Positions 51,175 to 62,600 of a stretch of 64,000 nucleotides of DNA are shown here, in pieces. Numbering within the stretch: the stretch's first letter is position 1; each line of letters starts with the position of its first letter. The position numbers were made by a program, and so were the translations under genes. The notes below the pieces were generated by a model, which was not told the origin of the DNA, ran no database searches, and saw only the letters and a program-made list of their open reading frames with translations. This stretch comes from Colias croceus. Its lineage: Eukaryota; Arthropoda; Insecta; Lepidoptera; Pieridae. Location of the stretch: assembly GCF_905220415.1 (NCBI RefSeq), contig NC_059566.1, positions 372,001 through 436,000 on the forward strand, written 5' to 3'.

Positions 51175-54100
51175 TCAAGCTTCGGGTTTTGGTGGGTGAG
51201 CTCTGATGTATTCCAACGAGCGGATAATGGCCTCTGGTACTGGGGGTGGGGTTGGCACGTGGGAGCCCTGTAATGGAAAATATCATTAATATATTTCACT
51301 AGCTGTGCTCCGCGGTTCCACCCGCATTGCTCCGCTCCTGTTGGTCTTAGCGTGATGATATATAGCCTTCCTCGAAAAATGAGCTATCTAACACCGAGAG
51401 AATTTTTTTAAATCGGACCAGTAGTTCCTGAGATTAGCGCGTTCAAACAAACAAACTCTTCAGCTTTATAATATTAGTATAGATTTATTCTGACTATGCA
51501 CTACAGCTATGCACGTGTAACGTTGTAGTTCTTTGATGATCATAATAAGTGTAAAGTCGCGTTATTATTTACCTGCACTTGATAGCCGTTCTCGTCGGCC
51601 GTGTACGCGAATTGCACCACCTCACCCTCGGGGGATTTCCATTGCGCCTGGCCTTGCACTATCTGGGATGGGTTCTCCTGTGAAATCGGAAAAAGTGAAC
51701 ACTTAATAAAATCGTAGGAAAGTCAAAAGTGTACATTGAATATTTTTGAAAAAGAATACTTGGGGCGTGATATACCCTCGATATCGAAGCCAAAAATATA
51801 GTTTTAGAAATTTTGTATGTATGTCCAGGCTAAAGTCAAAAAATGCTGCATGGATATTGGATATAGGTACTTAAATTTTTGCATGTATATAACAAACAGT
51901 CGAGTCAACATTTTATTTCATTCCACATCGAAATCCTGCTTCAGGGTCTTAGCATTCCCTTTGCTTAGTACATAGTTATGAATAATTACGGCTTATGGGT
52001 TGTTCAATGCGCCCTTAGCTTGCGTAGATAACCCATAATAAGTCTCCACCACCCCCTGATAATGTCCCTCTACTCCCACATCGAAATCCTGCTTCAGGAT
52101 GTTAGCATTCCCTTCACTTGGCTTATTATTCCTAGTGGAATGGTATAGTAAACAGTCTGCGATACTTACGGCTTGTGGGTTGTTCAAAGCGCCCTTAGCT
52201 TGCGCAGATAACCCATAATAAGTCACCACCACCCCCTGATAATGTCCCTTTACTCCCACATCGAAATCCTGCTTCAGGATCTTAGCATATAGCCCTCCTG
52301 ACTTTTCTATTACTACTTGAGTGGTATAGTTAATAGATTTCTATACTTACGGCTTGTGGGTTGTTCAAAGCGCCCTTAGCTTGCGCAGATATAATATTAT
52401 CAGTCTCCACTACCCCCTGATAATGTCCCTCTACTCCCAAATCGAAATCCTGCTTCAGGATCTTAGCATATAGCCCTCCTGACTTTTCTATTACTACTTG
52501 AGTGGTATAGTTAATAGATTTCTATACTTACGGCTTGTGGGTTGTTCAAAGCGCCCTTAGCTTGCGCAGATATCCCATTATCAGTTTCAATCGCCCACTG
52601 ATACTGCCCTTCTACTCCCACGTCGAAATTTTGATTCAAAATGTTAGCGTTACGCTCGTTGTGTCCAACGATGTGAGACACGTCGGCGGCAGCGAACGCC
52701 ACTAGGCAAGAGATAAGCAGGAGTTTCTGTGGATTAAAAGGAGCGGTTATTTCTTTCGTTTTTGTTTCTGGGGATTGAAATAATTGTTATTTCTTGGGTT
52801 TAATGTTTCTGGGGATTGAATGAATCGTTATTTCTCTAATTTATGTTTCTGGGGATTGAAAGAATCGTTATTTCTTGTGTTTATCGCGAGTATATGTTTA
52901 GAAATAGGATTTTTTATAAATAACGCGAATGGGATTGTTATTTAATGTGTTTAACAAGTTTAGAAATTAAAGAACTTCAAAGTCGATCTATTCAATTTCA
53001 ATTCAAGTTTAAAACATGGGTATAAATGGTATAAGGCTTTTGGTATTTCCGGAAGTAACGAGATGGTTGTTTCCAGCGTTTAACGAGAGCATACGTTTAA
53101 TCAAGGATCGGTGACATTACTATTAATTACGATAATATCATGAGTTTAAGAGTATTTTTTAGTTTTGTAAAACCATATAGGTAATTATAATACTAATGAT
53201 CCTTCAACACCCGAATAATTTAACTTAACTTTGCCTTATCGATGTTTATGTCGTAAATATATATTTTCCAATACCGTTCACCCAAAGGTCACCATGTACG
53301 GTGCCCCGGGCGGTCGACCTCTCGCTTCCTTTGAGATGAGCGGGCGTAATGGTTGATGCAATAGTGTTTAAGTGTAGTAGTGTTGATGGTAATTTGGGTG
53401 TGTGTGTGTGGAGCGGATAGCGATTTTTCGTTAGTTTGGATTATTTGTTATTGAAGTGAAACTTCTTTATCGGGGTTGGACAAAAATTTAGTGTAACATT
53501 TTTGCGTTACGCTGTAGGCGTGACATTTTTGCGTTACGCCGTAGGCGTGACATTTTTGCGTTAGGCCGTAGGCGTGACATTTTTGCGTTACGCGCCAACT
53601 TTTTCTTATCCCTAAGTTTCACTTCTTACGTGTGTACTCTAGTACACGCACACATTTTTTTTTTACGGACTTATACATACTTACTAAGTACCTATACGTA
53701 TACGTATCAGTACTTAGTAAGTTATGAATTATGATAATTAAAAGTAATGGTATTTATAAGAATGATAGTATGTTCAGTAGTTTAATAGGCATTCAAAACA
53801 ATTTCGAATGATTTCTTCAATCAATTGACTTATTTGATCGAATCAGACTATTTTTAACCGACTTCAAAAAAAGGAGGAGGTTATCAATTCGGCCGATATG
53901 TTTTTTTTTTTATGTATGTACACCGATTACTCCATGGTTTCTGAACCGATTTACGTGATTCGTTTTTTGTTCGATGCGGGATGGTATCGAATTGGTCCCA
54001 TAAAAAATTTATTCGGATAGGCCAAGTAGTTTTTATTTTATGAGCATTTTTGTCAAAGTGCAAGTTTGAAGTCGGTTGTTTTTAACGCAGTTATCACTTG

Positions 54101-55284
54101 TTTTGAACTATTGAATTGTTTTCAAATTAAATTATATTCCGGTCTTATTACATGAAGTATTTCTAAAATGTAGCACTTACTTAGTTTTAATTATTTTTGT
54201 TAAAACATACAATCACGAAATCTAATCAAACTACATATTTCGCCTAATCAAACATTAAAAAATGCTAGTTAAAATACAATATGGCTTCTTATTAATAAAA
54301 AATATGCTTATTTAAAAGCATCCAATTATGAAAGTCATGCAGTCTATTATCGATTGCTTATTAAAATACTAACTAAAAAAAGTAAATTAAAATCGCTATC
54401 CGCTCCGCTCGTGCCTATAACCACACGGTCACGCAAATATGTAACCTCGACATTTGTGAGACGCTCGCTTCATTAAAATTTCATCTTTTTTTGTTTATTC
54501 ATGATGCTTTATTTATTTAATATACAAGTTGCGTAAGTTAGGTTTAAGTAATAACTTGGCTTACTTGAAATTAGCGTGGTATTGTTAAATAAGTTATATT
54601 TAAGTTGGTTTATTTTTAAGTTCGATTCTCGATAACTTATTGGTATGTTAGCTTTTGTGAACAATAATTATTGGACTTGGGGATATTTTTCGGACGTACA
54701 TTGATGGCTAAGCAAGTTTTGATTGAGTTTAGTAAAGAGATAGATTTCGATTAAAAATATTTTATAAGAGTACCACACATTATAATATTTTAAATCAGTT
54801 CTTAGAATTAAAGTTAAACATTAATTTAGGAATAAATTGCACATTAAAATGTAAAAATCACTCGCGTTTCACTAAGAGTGTGGACTAATTCGGATGATAA
54901 ACAGTCTTGCTTTGTATTTTTGCTTAAAATTTTAAAATAATATGTTATTTAAACTACTGATCGTACAAATTTAAAATGGTCAAAAATTTGCAAATAGGTA
55001 ATGCACAATAGAAAAATAATGAATCTTATAAAAATAAACAACACCAAACCTAATTTTAAACTCATTTCAATAACCGATGATCTCCTATATGATATAACAC
55101 TCGTCAACAAAATAAATCCCGGTTTAAAACGATTAAAAAATGCAAGTATTGTGCCCACAAGGGACAAGTAAATAATGAATTTAGTTTAAATAAATCAATC
55201 AATATTTACACTCGAAATAAACCCACTTAAAAACTCGCTTAAATAATTAAAATCACTCGTAAAAAAAGAAAATGAACCAACCAT
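51175..55284 (-). CDS. RR-1 (chitin-binding 4) larval-type cuticle protein
   Basis: Structural protein of the extracellular chitinous cuticle. Exons: 55284-55282 (ATG only, inferred), 52726-52532, 51677-51573 and 51267-51175 (stop TGA). All junctions are phase 0, giving 131 residues. Exon 2 supplies the signal peptide (KLLLISCLVAFAAADV) and the linker ending SAQAKGALNNPQA. Exon 3 carries the RR-1 core (VQFAYTADENGYQVQ) and exon 4 the usual GSHVPTPPPVPEAIIRSLEY end. Splitting off the start codon in its own exon is typical of insect cuticle genes. Its donor here (GTTGGT) is weak, so exon 1 is the least certain part. Intron 2 contains duplicated cassettes of exon 2. Intron 1 holds repeats and three decoy acceptors. 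Confidence 0.88.
51299..51483 (-). mobile_element. Short Helitron-like element
   Basis: CTAG at 51299, GCGGTTCCACCCGC, ends TTAGTATAGA. It lies in the last intron of the cuticle gene, 32 bp from the acceptor-side exon. Confidence 0.75.
51915..51950 (-). pseudogene. Fragment of the duplicated cuticle exon
   Basis: On the minus strand reads GCTAAGACCCTGAAGCAGGA and TTTCGATGTGG, then diverges. A truncated fifth cassette. Confidence 0.6.
51987..52100 (-). pseudogene. Cuticle exon cassette 4, disabled
   Basis: About 37 codons matching ILKQDFDVGVEGHYQGVVET, followed by YYGLSTQAKGALNNP. The codon after NNP is TAA where the other cassettes have CAA, and the downstream donor reads GTAATT instead of GTAAGT. 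It cannot serve as a coding exon in this frame. Confidence 0.75.
52170..52280 (-). CDS. Duplicated cuticle exon cassette 3
   Basis: A 111-bp in-frame cassette (ILKQDFDVGVKGHYQGVVVT, then YYGLSAQAKGALNNPQA) ending at an intact GTAAGT donor. The 5' boundary sits after GCTAAG, with no convincing pyrimidine tract. Phase 0 on both sides, so inclusion would extend the protein by 37 residues without a frame change. Usage unknown. Confidence 0.5.
52351..52461 (-). CDS. Duplicated cuticle exon cassette 2
   Basis: A 111-bp cassette (ILKQDFDLGVEGHYQGVVET, then DNIISAQAKGALNNPQA) with a GTAAGT donor. Cassettes 1, 2 and 3 end exactly 181 bp apart (52532, 52351, 52170), so the unit duplicated in tandem. 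Upstream, the minus strand also reads VVIEKSGGLYAK in frame, suggesting that the source exon was once longer. Usage unknown. Confidence 0.5.
52723..52880 (-). repeat. About 40-bp tandem repeat carrying splice-acceptor-like sequence
   Basis: Three copies of TTTCTGGGGATTGAA (plus strand, about 52765, 52806 and 52846) lie next to the real exon 2 acceptor TTTCTGTGGATTAAA at 52724. On the minus strand each copy reads TTCAATCCCCAGAAAC, a good acceptor look-alike. Confidence 0.7.
53453..53664 (+). repeat. GAAGTGAAACTTC intronic repeat, copy 6, with internal triplication
   Basis: Same family as 20930, but the GCGTTACGC-GTAGGCGTGACATTT module is repeated three times and the right half is shortened. 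It lies in intron 1 of the cuticle gene. Confidence 0.8.
53856..54077 (+). mobile_element. MITE with ACCGACTTCAAAA ends
   Basis: AACCGACTTCAAAAAAAGGA, GGAGGTTATCAATTCGGCCG, then TTTGAAGTCGGTT. Intron 1 of the cuticle gene. Confidence 0.7.
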
Positions 55285-55299
55285 GTTGTCACTAGGGTA

Positions 55300-55346
55300 T
55301 CTGGTACACGACTATACTGTGACATGACCCAGTGCCCATATATATA
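55300..55346 (-). promoter_or_regulatory. Putative core promoter of the cuticle gene
   Basis: A TATATATA run (55338-55346, minus strand) lies about 55 bp upstream of the start codon at 55284, with CATGTCACAGTATAGTC about 25-30 bp downstream as a possible initiation region. TATA-driven, ATG-only first exons are common in insect cuticle genes (family knowledge). The start site is inferred. Confidence 0.5.
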
Positions 55347-55436
55347 CTTACTATACTGCTAAGGTCACGCACTCTGTGCTTTTTTGGTGACCTACGTACA
55401 AGTATTGATGGATCGTCTTTTTTGGGTCATTATATA

Positions 55437-55625
55437 TTAGCTGTGCCGTACGGATTTACCCGCATTGCTCCGTTCCTGTTGGTCTAAACGTGATGATATA
55501 TAGCCTATAGCCTTCCTCGATAAATGGGCTATCTAACACAGAAATAGTGTTTCAAATCGGACCAGTAGTTCCTGTGATTAGCGCGTTTAAACAAATTCTT
55601 CAGCTGTTTATTATCATAGTATATA
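55437..55625 (-). mobile_element. Short Helitron-like element
   Basis: Eroded TTAG terminus, ACCCGCATTGCTCCGTTCCT and GGGCTATCTAACACAG core, ends CATAGTATAT. The next element abuts it. Confidence 0.55.
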
Positions 55626-55821
55626 ATAGCTTTCCGCCTGCAGCTTCGCCTGCTCTGTCTAAAACCTAATAAATTGTATACTAAAACCTTCCTCGAGAAT
55701 CACGCTATCTATTAAAAAAATCAGCATCAAAATCCGTTGCGTAGTTTTAAAGATGTAGGCAATAAGCATACATATGGATATAGGGACAGAGAAAGCGACT
55801 TTGTTTTATACTACGTAGTGA
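55626..55821 (-). mobile_element. Helitron-like element, TCACTACATAGTAT family
   Basis: CCGCCTGCAGCTTCGCCTGC hairpin at the left and TATACTACGTAGTGA (TCACTAC on the minus strand) at the right. Sister of 41741. Confidence 0.6.
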
Positions 55822-56035
55822 TGTAGACGAATAAGGGATGCCCCCAAAAAATTCTTCATCATAACATATATTATATTTTTTTTATCAAAACCTTGAAGCC
55901 GAAAAAGAAATTTCAATACGCAAGATAAATATGTATTGTCCGGCCATAAAGTATTAATACACCCACGCGTTTTAAAATTTATTATTTACTAGCTTTCCGC
56001 CCGCGGTTTCACCCGCTTTGTTTATAACTTATAAT

Positions 56036-56209
56036 AAGTCTGAGGAGTTTGTTTGTTTGAACGCGCTAATCTCAGGAACTACTGGTCCGAAGTGAAATTT
56101 TTTTCTGTGTTTGATGGTCCATTTGTCGAGGCAGGATATAGGCTATATATCATCACGCTAAGCCCGACCGGAGCGGAGCAGTGCGGGTAAAACCGCGGGG
56201 CACAGCTAG
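56036..56209 (+). mobile_element. Short Helitron-like element
   Basis: AAGTCTGAGGAGTTTGTTTG start, GCGGGTAAAACCGCGGGGCA hairpin, then CAGCTAG before T. A separate Helitron 3' end (CTAG with CCGCCCGCGGTTTCACCCGC) lies just before it at about 55989. Confidence 0.65.
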
Positions 56210-56625
56210 TCTTCTTTATATAATAAAAATGAATCTTAAAAATTAATTAGTAAATTATAATTTTAAAGAATAAAAAGCCTCTTTTAAATATTCAAAAGCA
56301 AACTGAACAAAAAATAAAAAAATAGTTTTAAGGTCGAGTTGAAAAAACTAAACAAGGATTTTGACAAAACGTTATGCCAAAGAATTCACATATACATACG
56401 TTAGATATCTAAACAAAAGTAAAGTATATCAAAATGGATCCAGCCGTTCCAAAGTGATGCAATAACCAACAAAAACGATCATCGGAAATTTTATCTTTGA
56501 AGAATGACAAGTAGCTTAAGATTATTTGATCATACCTAGTTATCAATATCTTATCAAAATATTTCACTGAAAATGTATTGAGATAGATTTTTACTTACAA
56601 TTTTGCGTAAGAGTTTTAGATAATA

Positions 56626-56825
56626 CTAGCTGTGCCTCACGGTTTTACTCGCACCTATTGGTCTGAGCATGGCTATAAATATATTATCATCATGGACTAT
56701 GAGTCCACATATCGAGGAAGGCTATAGCCTCATATGGGCTATCTAACACAGAAAAAATTTTTCAAATCGGACCGGTAGTGCATGAGATTAGCGCGTTCAA
56801 ACAAACAAACTATTCAGCTTTAAAT
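56626..56825 (-). mobile_element. Decayed Helitron-like element
   Basis: CTAG at 56626, CACGGTTTTACTCGCACC, a small internal duplication (GGACTATGAGTCCACATATC), ends CAGCTTTAAATAAAT. Confidence 0.55.
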
Positions 56826-56908
56826 AAATAAAATCTTTATTTGAATTAATACATAAGTTTGTCATATTGGATTGAGGTTCAGGCCCCCTTACTAGGTATA
56901 ACCTGTAT

Positions 56909-56934
56909 TGAAAGAAAGAAAGAAAGAAAGAAAA
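56909..56934. repeat. (GAAA)n microsatellite
   Basis: Six tandem GAAA units followed by A-rich sequence. GAAA runs next to Helitron-like elements are a known lepidopteran association. Confidence 0.85.
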
Positions 56935-57144
56935 AACATTTAATCCAACACACAAAAAATAAAAATAAAACATACAAAGAAAAAGCAACAAAGTAACATG
57001 CATAGAACAAAACAATATGAAAATTACAACGATAAAAAAAAATAAAAGAAGTATGCATGCCATTTACATTATATAACAATAGGTCAAATAGACCGGACTC
57101 TCAGTGGAGTTTCGTTTGCAAAAATAAAGTATTAAAGGGACCAG

Positions 57145-57319
57145 GGGCCTTAGACAAAGTAACAATTACAAAACGATAACGAAGTTAGAAAAAAGGCAAA
57201 AATGTATGGGATTGACATACGCCGCGTTAGATCACGTGGTCTATCTAATGTCAATCCCATACATTTTTGCGATTTCTAACTTCGTTATCGTTTTGTAATT
57301 GTTACTTTGTCTAAGGCCC
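57145..57319. mobile_element. 175-bp GGGCCTTAG MITE
   Basis: Almost complete palindrome: GGGCCTTAGACAAAGTAACA through AACGAAGTTAG with its complement. Centre GCCGCGTTAGATCACGTGG. Flanked by CAG and CTG, consistent with a CWG target. Same family as 11767 and 39341. Confidence 0.85.
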
Positions 57320-57401
57320 CTGTTCCTTCCCTAGTATTGATACCTTTATAATATTAGTGTAGATTTCATACATACTTTTTTAAACCATTTATTAGTATAT
57401 A

Positions 57402-57795
57402 CAGGGTTACTTGAAAAACACCAGCAACCTCGTAGGACAAGATAGCTAACATCATAAGTAACAACATTTGTTCTACGACTTTTGGCATAACGCAATAAAT
57501 TATTTTTAAATGATTTTTAAACTTTTATTGTACTCTCCTAACATTTGTAAGTCTATGTTCTATTCATTATCGGATGGACGACGCGACGCCCCCTTCCACC
57601 TCTCGTTCGTTTCTTGTTTACGTAATTTTTGGGAGGCGTAGAGTTTATAATATTCAAACGGAAAATTAAATGAATATTTATTTTTGTATGAAAATAAAAT
57701 CTAACAAATTATCAAAAGTCGTAGAACAAATGTTTTTGCTTATGATGTTAGCTATCTTGTCCTGCGAGGTTGCCGATGTTTTACAAGTAACCCTG
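57402..57795. mobile_element. 394-bp Tc1-type MITE (CAGGGTTAC ends)
   Basis: CAGGGTTACTTG / CAAGTAACCCTG ends with TA on both sides. Inverted arms include TTGTTCTACGACTTTTG and AAGATAGCTAACATCATAAG. Confidence 0.82.
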
Positions 57796-58132
57796 TATAA
57801 TATAGCCAATTGCTAACTTTACAAATACTTGGAATTTAAATGGTTTTAAAAACGTTCATACTCACATAATGTGGGAATAACTTTTACCATGATTAATAGT
57901 GTTGTTTCACCGAAATCGATTCAGCAGTTTAAACAATAGATATAAATTTAATATATTCATAAAAATATTAGTTAGGACACCATACATAATGTGTATGCCA
58001 TTTTTAAAGGTTATGTTGCGTAAGGAAATAATGTCAAGAGGAAAAAATGCATGTCTTGTTGGAAATATTTTATTGTTTGAGTGTGTTGAAAATATCTTCA
58101 TCTGAACTACATGTATGTGCTCATATTATTGA

Positions 58133-58304
58133 CTAGCTTCCGCCCGCGGCTTCGCCCGCGAAGGTGGTGTTTTGATAAAAGGTAGCCTATGTTCTTTCTC
58201 AGGGTCTAAAGATTGTCTGTGCCAAATTTCATCAAAATCGGTTGAGGGGTTTAAGCGGGAAAGCGTAACAGACAGACAGACAGACAGAGTTACTTTCGCA
58301 TTTA
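58133..58304 (-). mobile_element. Helitron-like element, cut at its 5' end by another
   Basis: CTAG at 58133 with the CGCCCGCGGCTTCGCCCGCG hairpin. It runs to ACTTTCGCATTTA, where the next element (TCTATACATATAATAAATCT) begins. Confidence 0.7.
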
Positions 58305-58611
58305 TCTATACATATAATAAATCTGTAGAAGGGTCAATTCTGTACATTGAAAATATTGAAAAAATAAATAGCAGGGGGTGTTACTGGATCGATACCAAAC
58401 CGAAATATGTGATTAAAAAAGTTTTTGTCTGTCTGTCTGTCTGTATGTTCAGGCATCACGTGAAAACTAACGGTTCGATTTCGATGTAACTTGGTATAAT
58501 TATACCTTATTATCTTGAGCATAAAATAGGATACTTTTTATCCCGGAAAATTACGTAGAAAAAAATAAATCTTCATTTTTCCGCGCGGACGGAGTCGCGG
58601 GCGGAAGCTAG
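58305..58611 (+). mobile_element. Helitron-like element, (TCTG)n family
   Basis: TC start at 58305, GTCTGTCTGTCTGTATGTTC, GCGCGGACGGAGTCGCGGGC hairpin, then AAGCTAG before T. Confidence 0.78.
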
Positions 58612-59139
58612 TAGGTAATATATTAGTAGTGATGATACGAATAATATGGCTATTGCTATAGTTCACTTAATTATTTTGCTATTTAGATACAGAAGAACCT
58701 CAGAGAACAATAGACTATTTTTTTTGTCAAAAAACAGTTATAGAATTATATAGAGTCGAATGTTAACTGGGATCTTTAAATTACATAAATAATGTTTGGA
58801 ATTTATTTTTCGTCTGTATTTATGTTTGTCAGTCAAAATCCAATTTCAATTTTAATGTAACTTACACGAAAAATGATCGGATTGCTATTGCGGACAAGGG
58901 ACTAAAAAATAAAACACACAATTTTGTTTATAAATAGTTTATTTAAACAATGTTAACATAACTTGGTTGTTTCCTTAAATTAATCTTATATAATTTCGTA
59001 AATCACATAAATTTGTAAATTATTAAATAACAAATAATTCAAACTGACTGGCATAATATATTATTTTCACGTGACGCAAAATAAATAATAATTTCTAACA
59101 TACACCATGCTTTCTGTCTTCAGCAAAAATCTTAAAGTA

Positions 59140-59537
59140 CAGGATGTCCCACTATGGGTATACTAAGCGCGAAGGGACAAGGAAGGAAGGTAGTTTTGCA
59201 TACACTGATAACGTAAAAAATACATAACAAAATTACGTCAAAATTTTTTTGCTAAATTTTTCCTGTAATCAATGTTTTCTTCTCTAGCTTCGCGCAGCCG
59301 GCATATACTGCTTCGCTACTGTGAGCATTCTGTCTATGAAAACATAATCTTAAACAATAGCTCACGTGCGGGTGGCAAAATTGGGCGGAATGCTTGTTAG
59401 GGGTGGTACAAAGAGTTAAGAATTCATATTTAAAAAAACAAATGTGTCTGGAATTTTATAAGTATTTTTTACGTACTCAGCGTATGCAAAACTATAACCC
59501 TCCTTTGAGCTTAGTATACCAACAGTGGGACACCCTG
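59140..59537. mobile_element. 398-bp Tc1-type MITE (CAGGATGTCCCAC ends)
   Basis: CAGGATGTCCCACT and AGTGGGACACCCTG ends flanked by TA. Inner arms share TACTAAGC / GCTTAGTATACC. No coding. Confidence 0.75.
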
Positions 59538-59688
59538 TATATGTTTGAAAATCCAACAATGTTGATGTCAAATTGCATCAAGTCTTTATCAGCTAGTATA
59601 CTTTAAGAAAACAATTTTAAATACCAATGACTCTAAATTCATCCTGACTTTATCAGCTTCTTATTCTCAATGCCAGAATCTGCAGTCT

Positions 59689-62600
59689 TCAATTATCATA
59701 ACCCCGTACAGCTTGTTTATTCGTGTCGTAGAAAAGGTCCCAGAACGCGAGACGGTTAGAATAAGGCCTAGTACCCAAATGAACCATAGTGTTGATGTTC
59801 ATATAGTTGAGACTGTCCTTTGTGACCGCTGGCCAGATGGTAGGGATGAGGTCGGAGGTTTCTGGCGTTGGGTTGCTGAAATAAAAATTAAAATGAGGCT
59901 CTCTGATGCTTCGCATCGTCGTGCAATAAATTGTCGTGTGAATGGTTTCGTAGGTGTGAGAAATAAGGGTGAGGTAGTAAAGACGATCTTACGATTTAGG
60001 AATGTAAGATTTCTAGGTACTTGGATAACATTGTCCAAAAGAGATAGGTTAGTTCAATGTACTTTTTTTGATTTTAAAATACATTTGATTGATTTAATTG
60101 ATTTTAAAATACATTATAATCTTACCCGTGCTTAACAAAATTGGTCCACAATTCAGTAATCCTGTCCACGATGAGCTGGTCTTCTTCACTCACGTCCTTA
60201 TCAAAGATAGTCATGTCGAACAGATATCCCAACTCGTCAGCATGAGCCGCTCCTCCAATAGTGACGTTGGCACGCTTCTTCACAAAGTTCCGACCGCCAT
60301 TATACGAAAATATGTAGTGGTACACCTTCTTAGCGTTGCTGTTGATAAATCTTTCCACGCTGCGTTGCACGGGATGATTGATGGAGAAGTCGGAGTAGAA
60401 ATTGATTATGTTCCACTTCATTTGCTGGCTGATTGCGTTATCTCCGATGTAGAAACGGCGGACCAGCTGCTCTCGGCCGTTCAAGTCTTCCACGTTGAAG
60501 ATTAAGGGTAGCAAAGCGTCGAACGGATCGTTGGTAGTGTAGTACTCTTCTGGTTTTTCCACGTATTGGAGTAGATACTCGTGGTTATTGTAACCGCTCA
60601 GTATGGCCATGTTCTTGGCTTTAGCTACTTGTTCTACGTTCACGGGATGGCGTGTCAGGAAGCTCTCGACACCTTCGAACTCGTGTTCGACGCAAGGACG
60701 GAATTTAAGAGATATTTCGTTCGCAGCAGCTATGACTAGTTTCACGTCTGTCTTCTTCAAGAAGGCTAATGCTTCGTCAATACTGTCGGTTTCGAAGCCG
60801 AGCTGTTTGGCCAGTTTAGACGGTACAGAACTATCAGAGTCTTTGATAGACCAACCGCTGTACACAGACCCGCTTTGCAATATAGCCTGGTTGAAAAGCC
60901 TCTCATTGTTCGATACCAAATGGTATTCAACAGACGCAGCGCCAGCGCTTTCTCCGAACACAGTAATCTTATTGATATCACCACCAAACTCTTCGATATT
61001 CGCCTTGATCCATTTTAGCGCTAATACTTGATCCTTCAAGCCCTGATTGCCTGGTACATCTGGCGTGTCCAAGCACATGAAACCATACGGACCTAAACGG
61101 TAGTTTAAGGTTACTAGAATGACGTCATTGCGCACTATGTACTTTGGACCATATAGATATCGGCCAGAGAATCCAATCTCGAAGCCACCGCCATGTATCC
61201 AGACGAGTACGGGCATACGGTGTCGGGAACTGGCCTTGTTTGGAACGTAAATGTTCAAGTGTAAGCAGTCTAATGTACCAACAATGGAGTGGTCGAACTC
61301 CTCGACTTGGGGACATATGGCTGAGTCGTCGTACGCCTCGAAGACTTCTTCGAATTGAGGGTGCGGTTGTGCTACCTGGGGAGGATTATTTATTTATTTA
61401 ACACTTTAAAAGTTGTTGTTAGAACTATTTACAGGTAAAATAGAGTATAACAAACTTGGCGTCAGCAAAAAGATCACTATTGGCGGGACGAGAATAAAAA
61501 AAAATTTATATCAAGATTATTTATTGTGTTATTCAAGGGAATAATATTATATTATCTTAAAAAAATAGTAACGTATACTATTGATGTTATTTGGTGTCAA
61601 TGTATACGCAAGTTTTAACGAATATTAAAACTGAAAACAAAATGAAAATCGGTGCAGCGGTTTTTATTATTTTATCACGAGTTTAATATGTAGCGATTTT
61701 AATGAATGTGAAATTCATTCTATCTTAAAAAACGCATCTAGATCCACTGCGTAGTTTTAAAAATCTAAGCAGACATATGGACAGACATACAGTGGGATTC
61801 AACTTTGTTTTTATACTATGTGTAATGTGTATGTAGTGATAATCTATATTAATATTATAAAGCTGAAGTGTTTGTTTGTTTGTTTAAACTCGCTAATCTC
61901 AGGAACTACTGGTCCGATTTTAAAAATTCTTTCTGTGTTAGATAGCCCATTTATCGAGGAAGGTTATAGGCGATATATCATCACGCTAAGACCAACAGGA
62001 GCGGAGCAATGCGGGTAAAACCGCGGGGAACAGCTAGTGCATAATATATGCCACGTAATGATAAAGCACTTTAAACTTCATCTACATATGTTTGTTTTAT
62101 TCCTGTACTTATTGTAATTAATATGGCAATAAAATTCCCTTCATGTCGATCATGTCCTTATACCATATAAACATTTTTAGTCACAAACTATTCACAATAT
62201 ATAGGGGAAAAATAATAAAATAAAACTGCTTAACTAAGTATTTTCTTAAGTATTTTAACCTTGATATTTATCTTAAACTGATAGTTACAAATACGTGATC
62301 TTTTATCGGAGTTGCGAAATCGCATCTAGTTATCTTTTTTTCTTATATTTTTTGTGCAAGTTATGTAAAAAATATAAATTATATATTGCAATGGGATAAA
62401 TTTATTAAATTATATTATTTCCTGTTCAAATGATCGATAATGAGAACCGTATTATCTATACTAATATTATAAAGCTGAAGAGTTTGTTTGTTTGTTGGAA
62501 CGCGCTAATCTCTAGAGCTACTGGTCCGATTTGAAAAATTCTTTCGGTGTTAGAATCGAGGAAGGCTATAGGCTATATATCATCACGCTAAGACCAACAG

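Noticed and set aside
59713..61031. Plus-strand open frames opposite the esterase
   Set aside because: Complement of the esterase exons, whose splice sites, frame and catalytic motifs are unambiguous on the minus strand.
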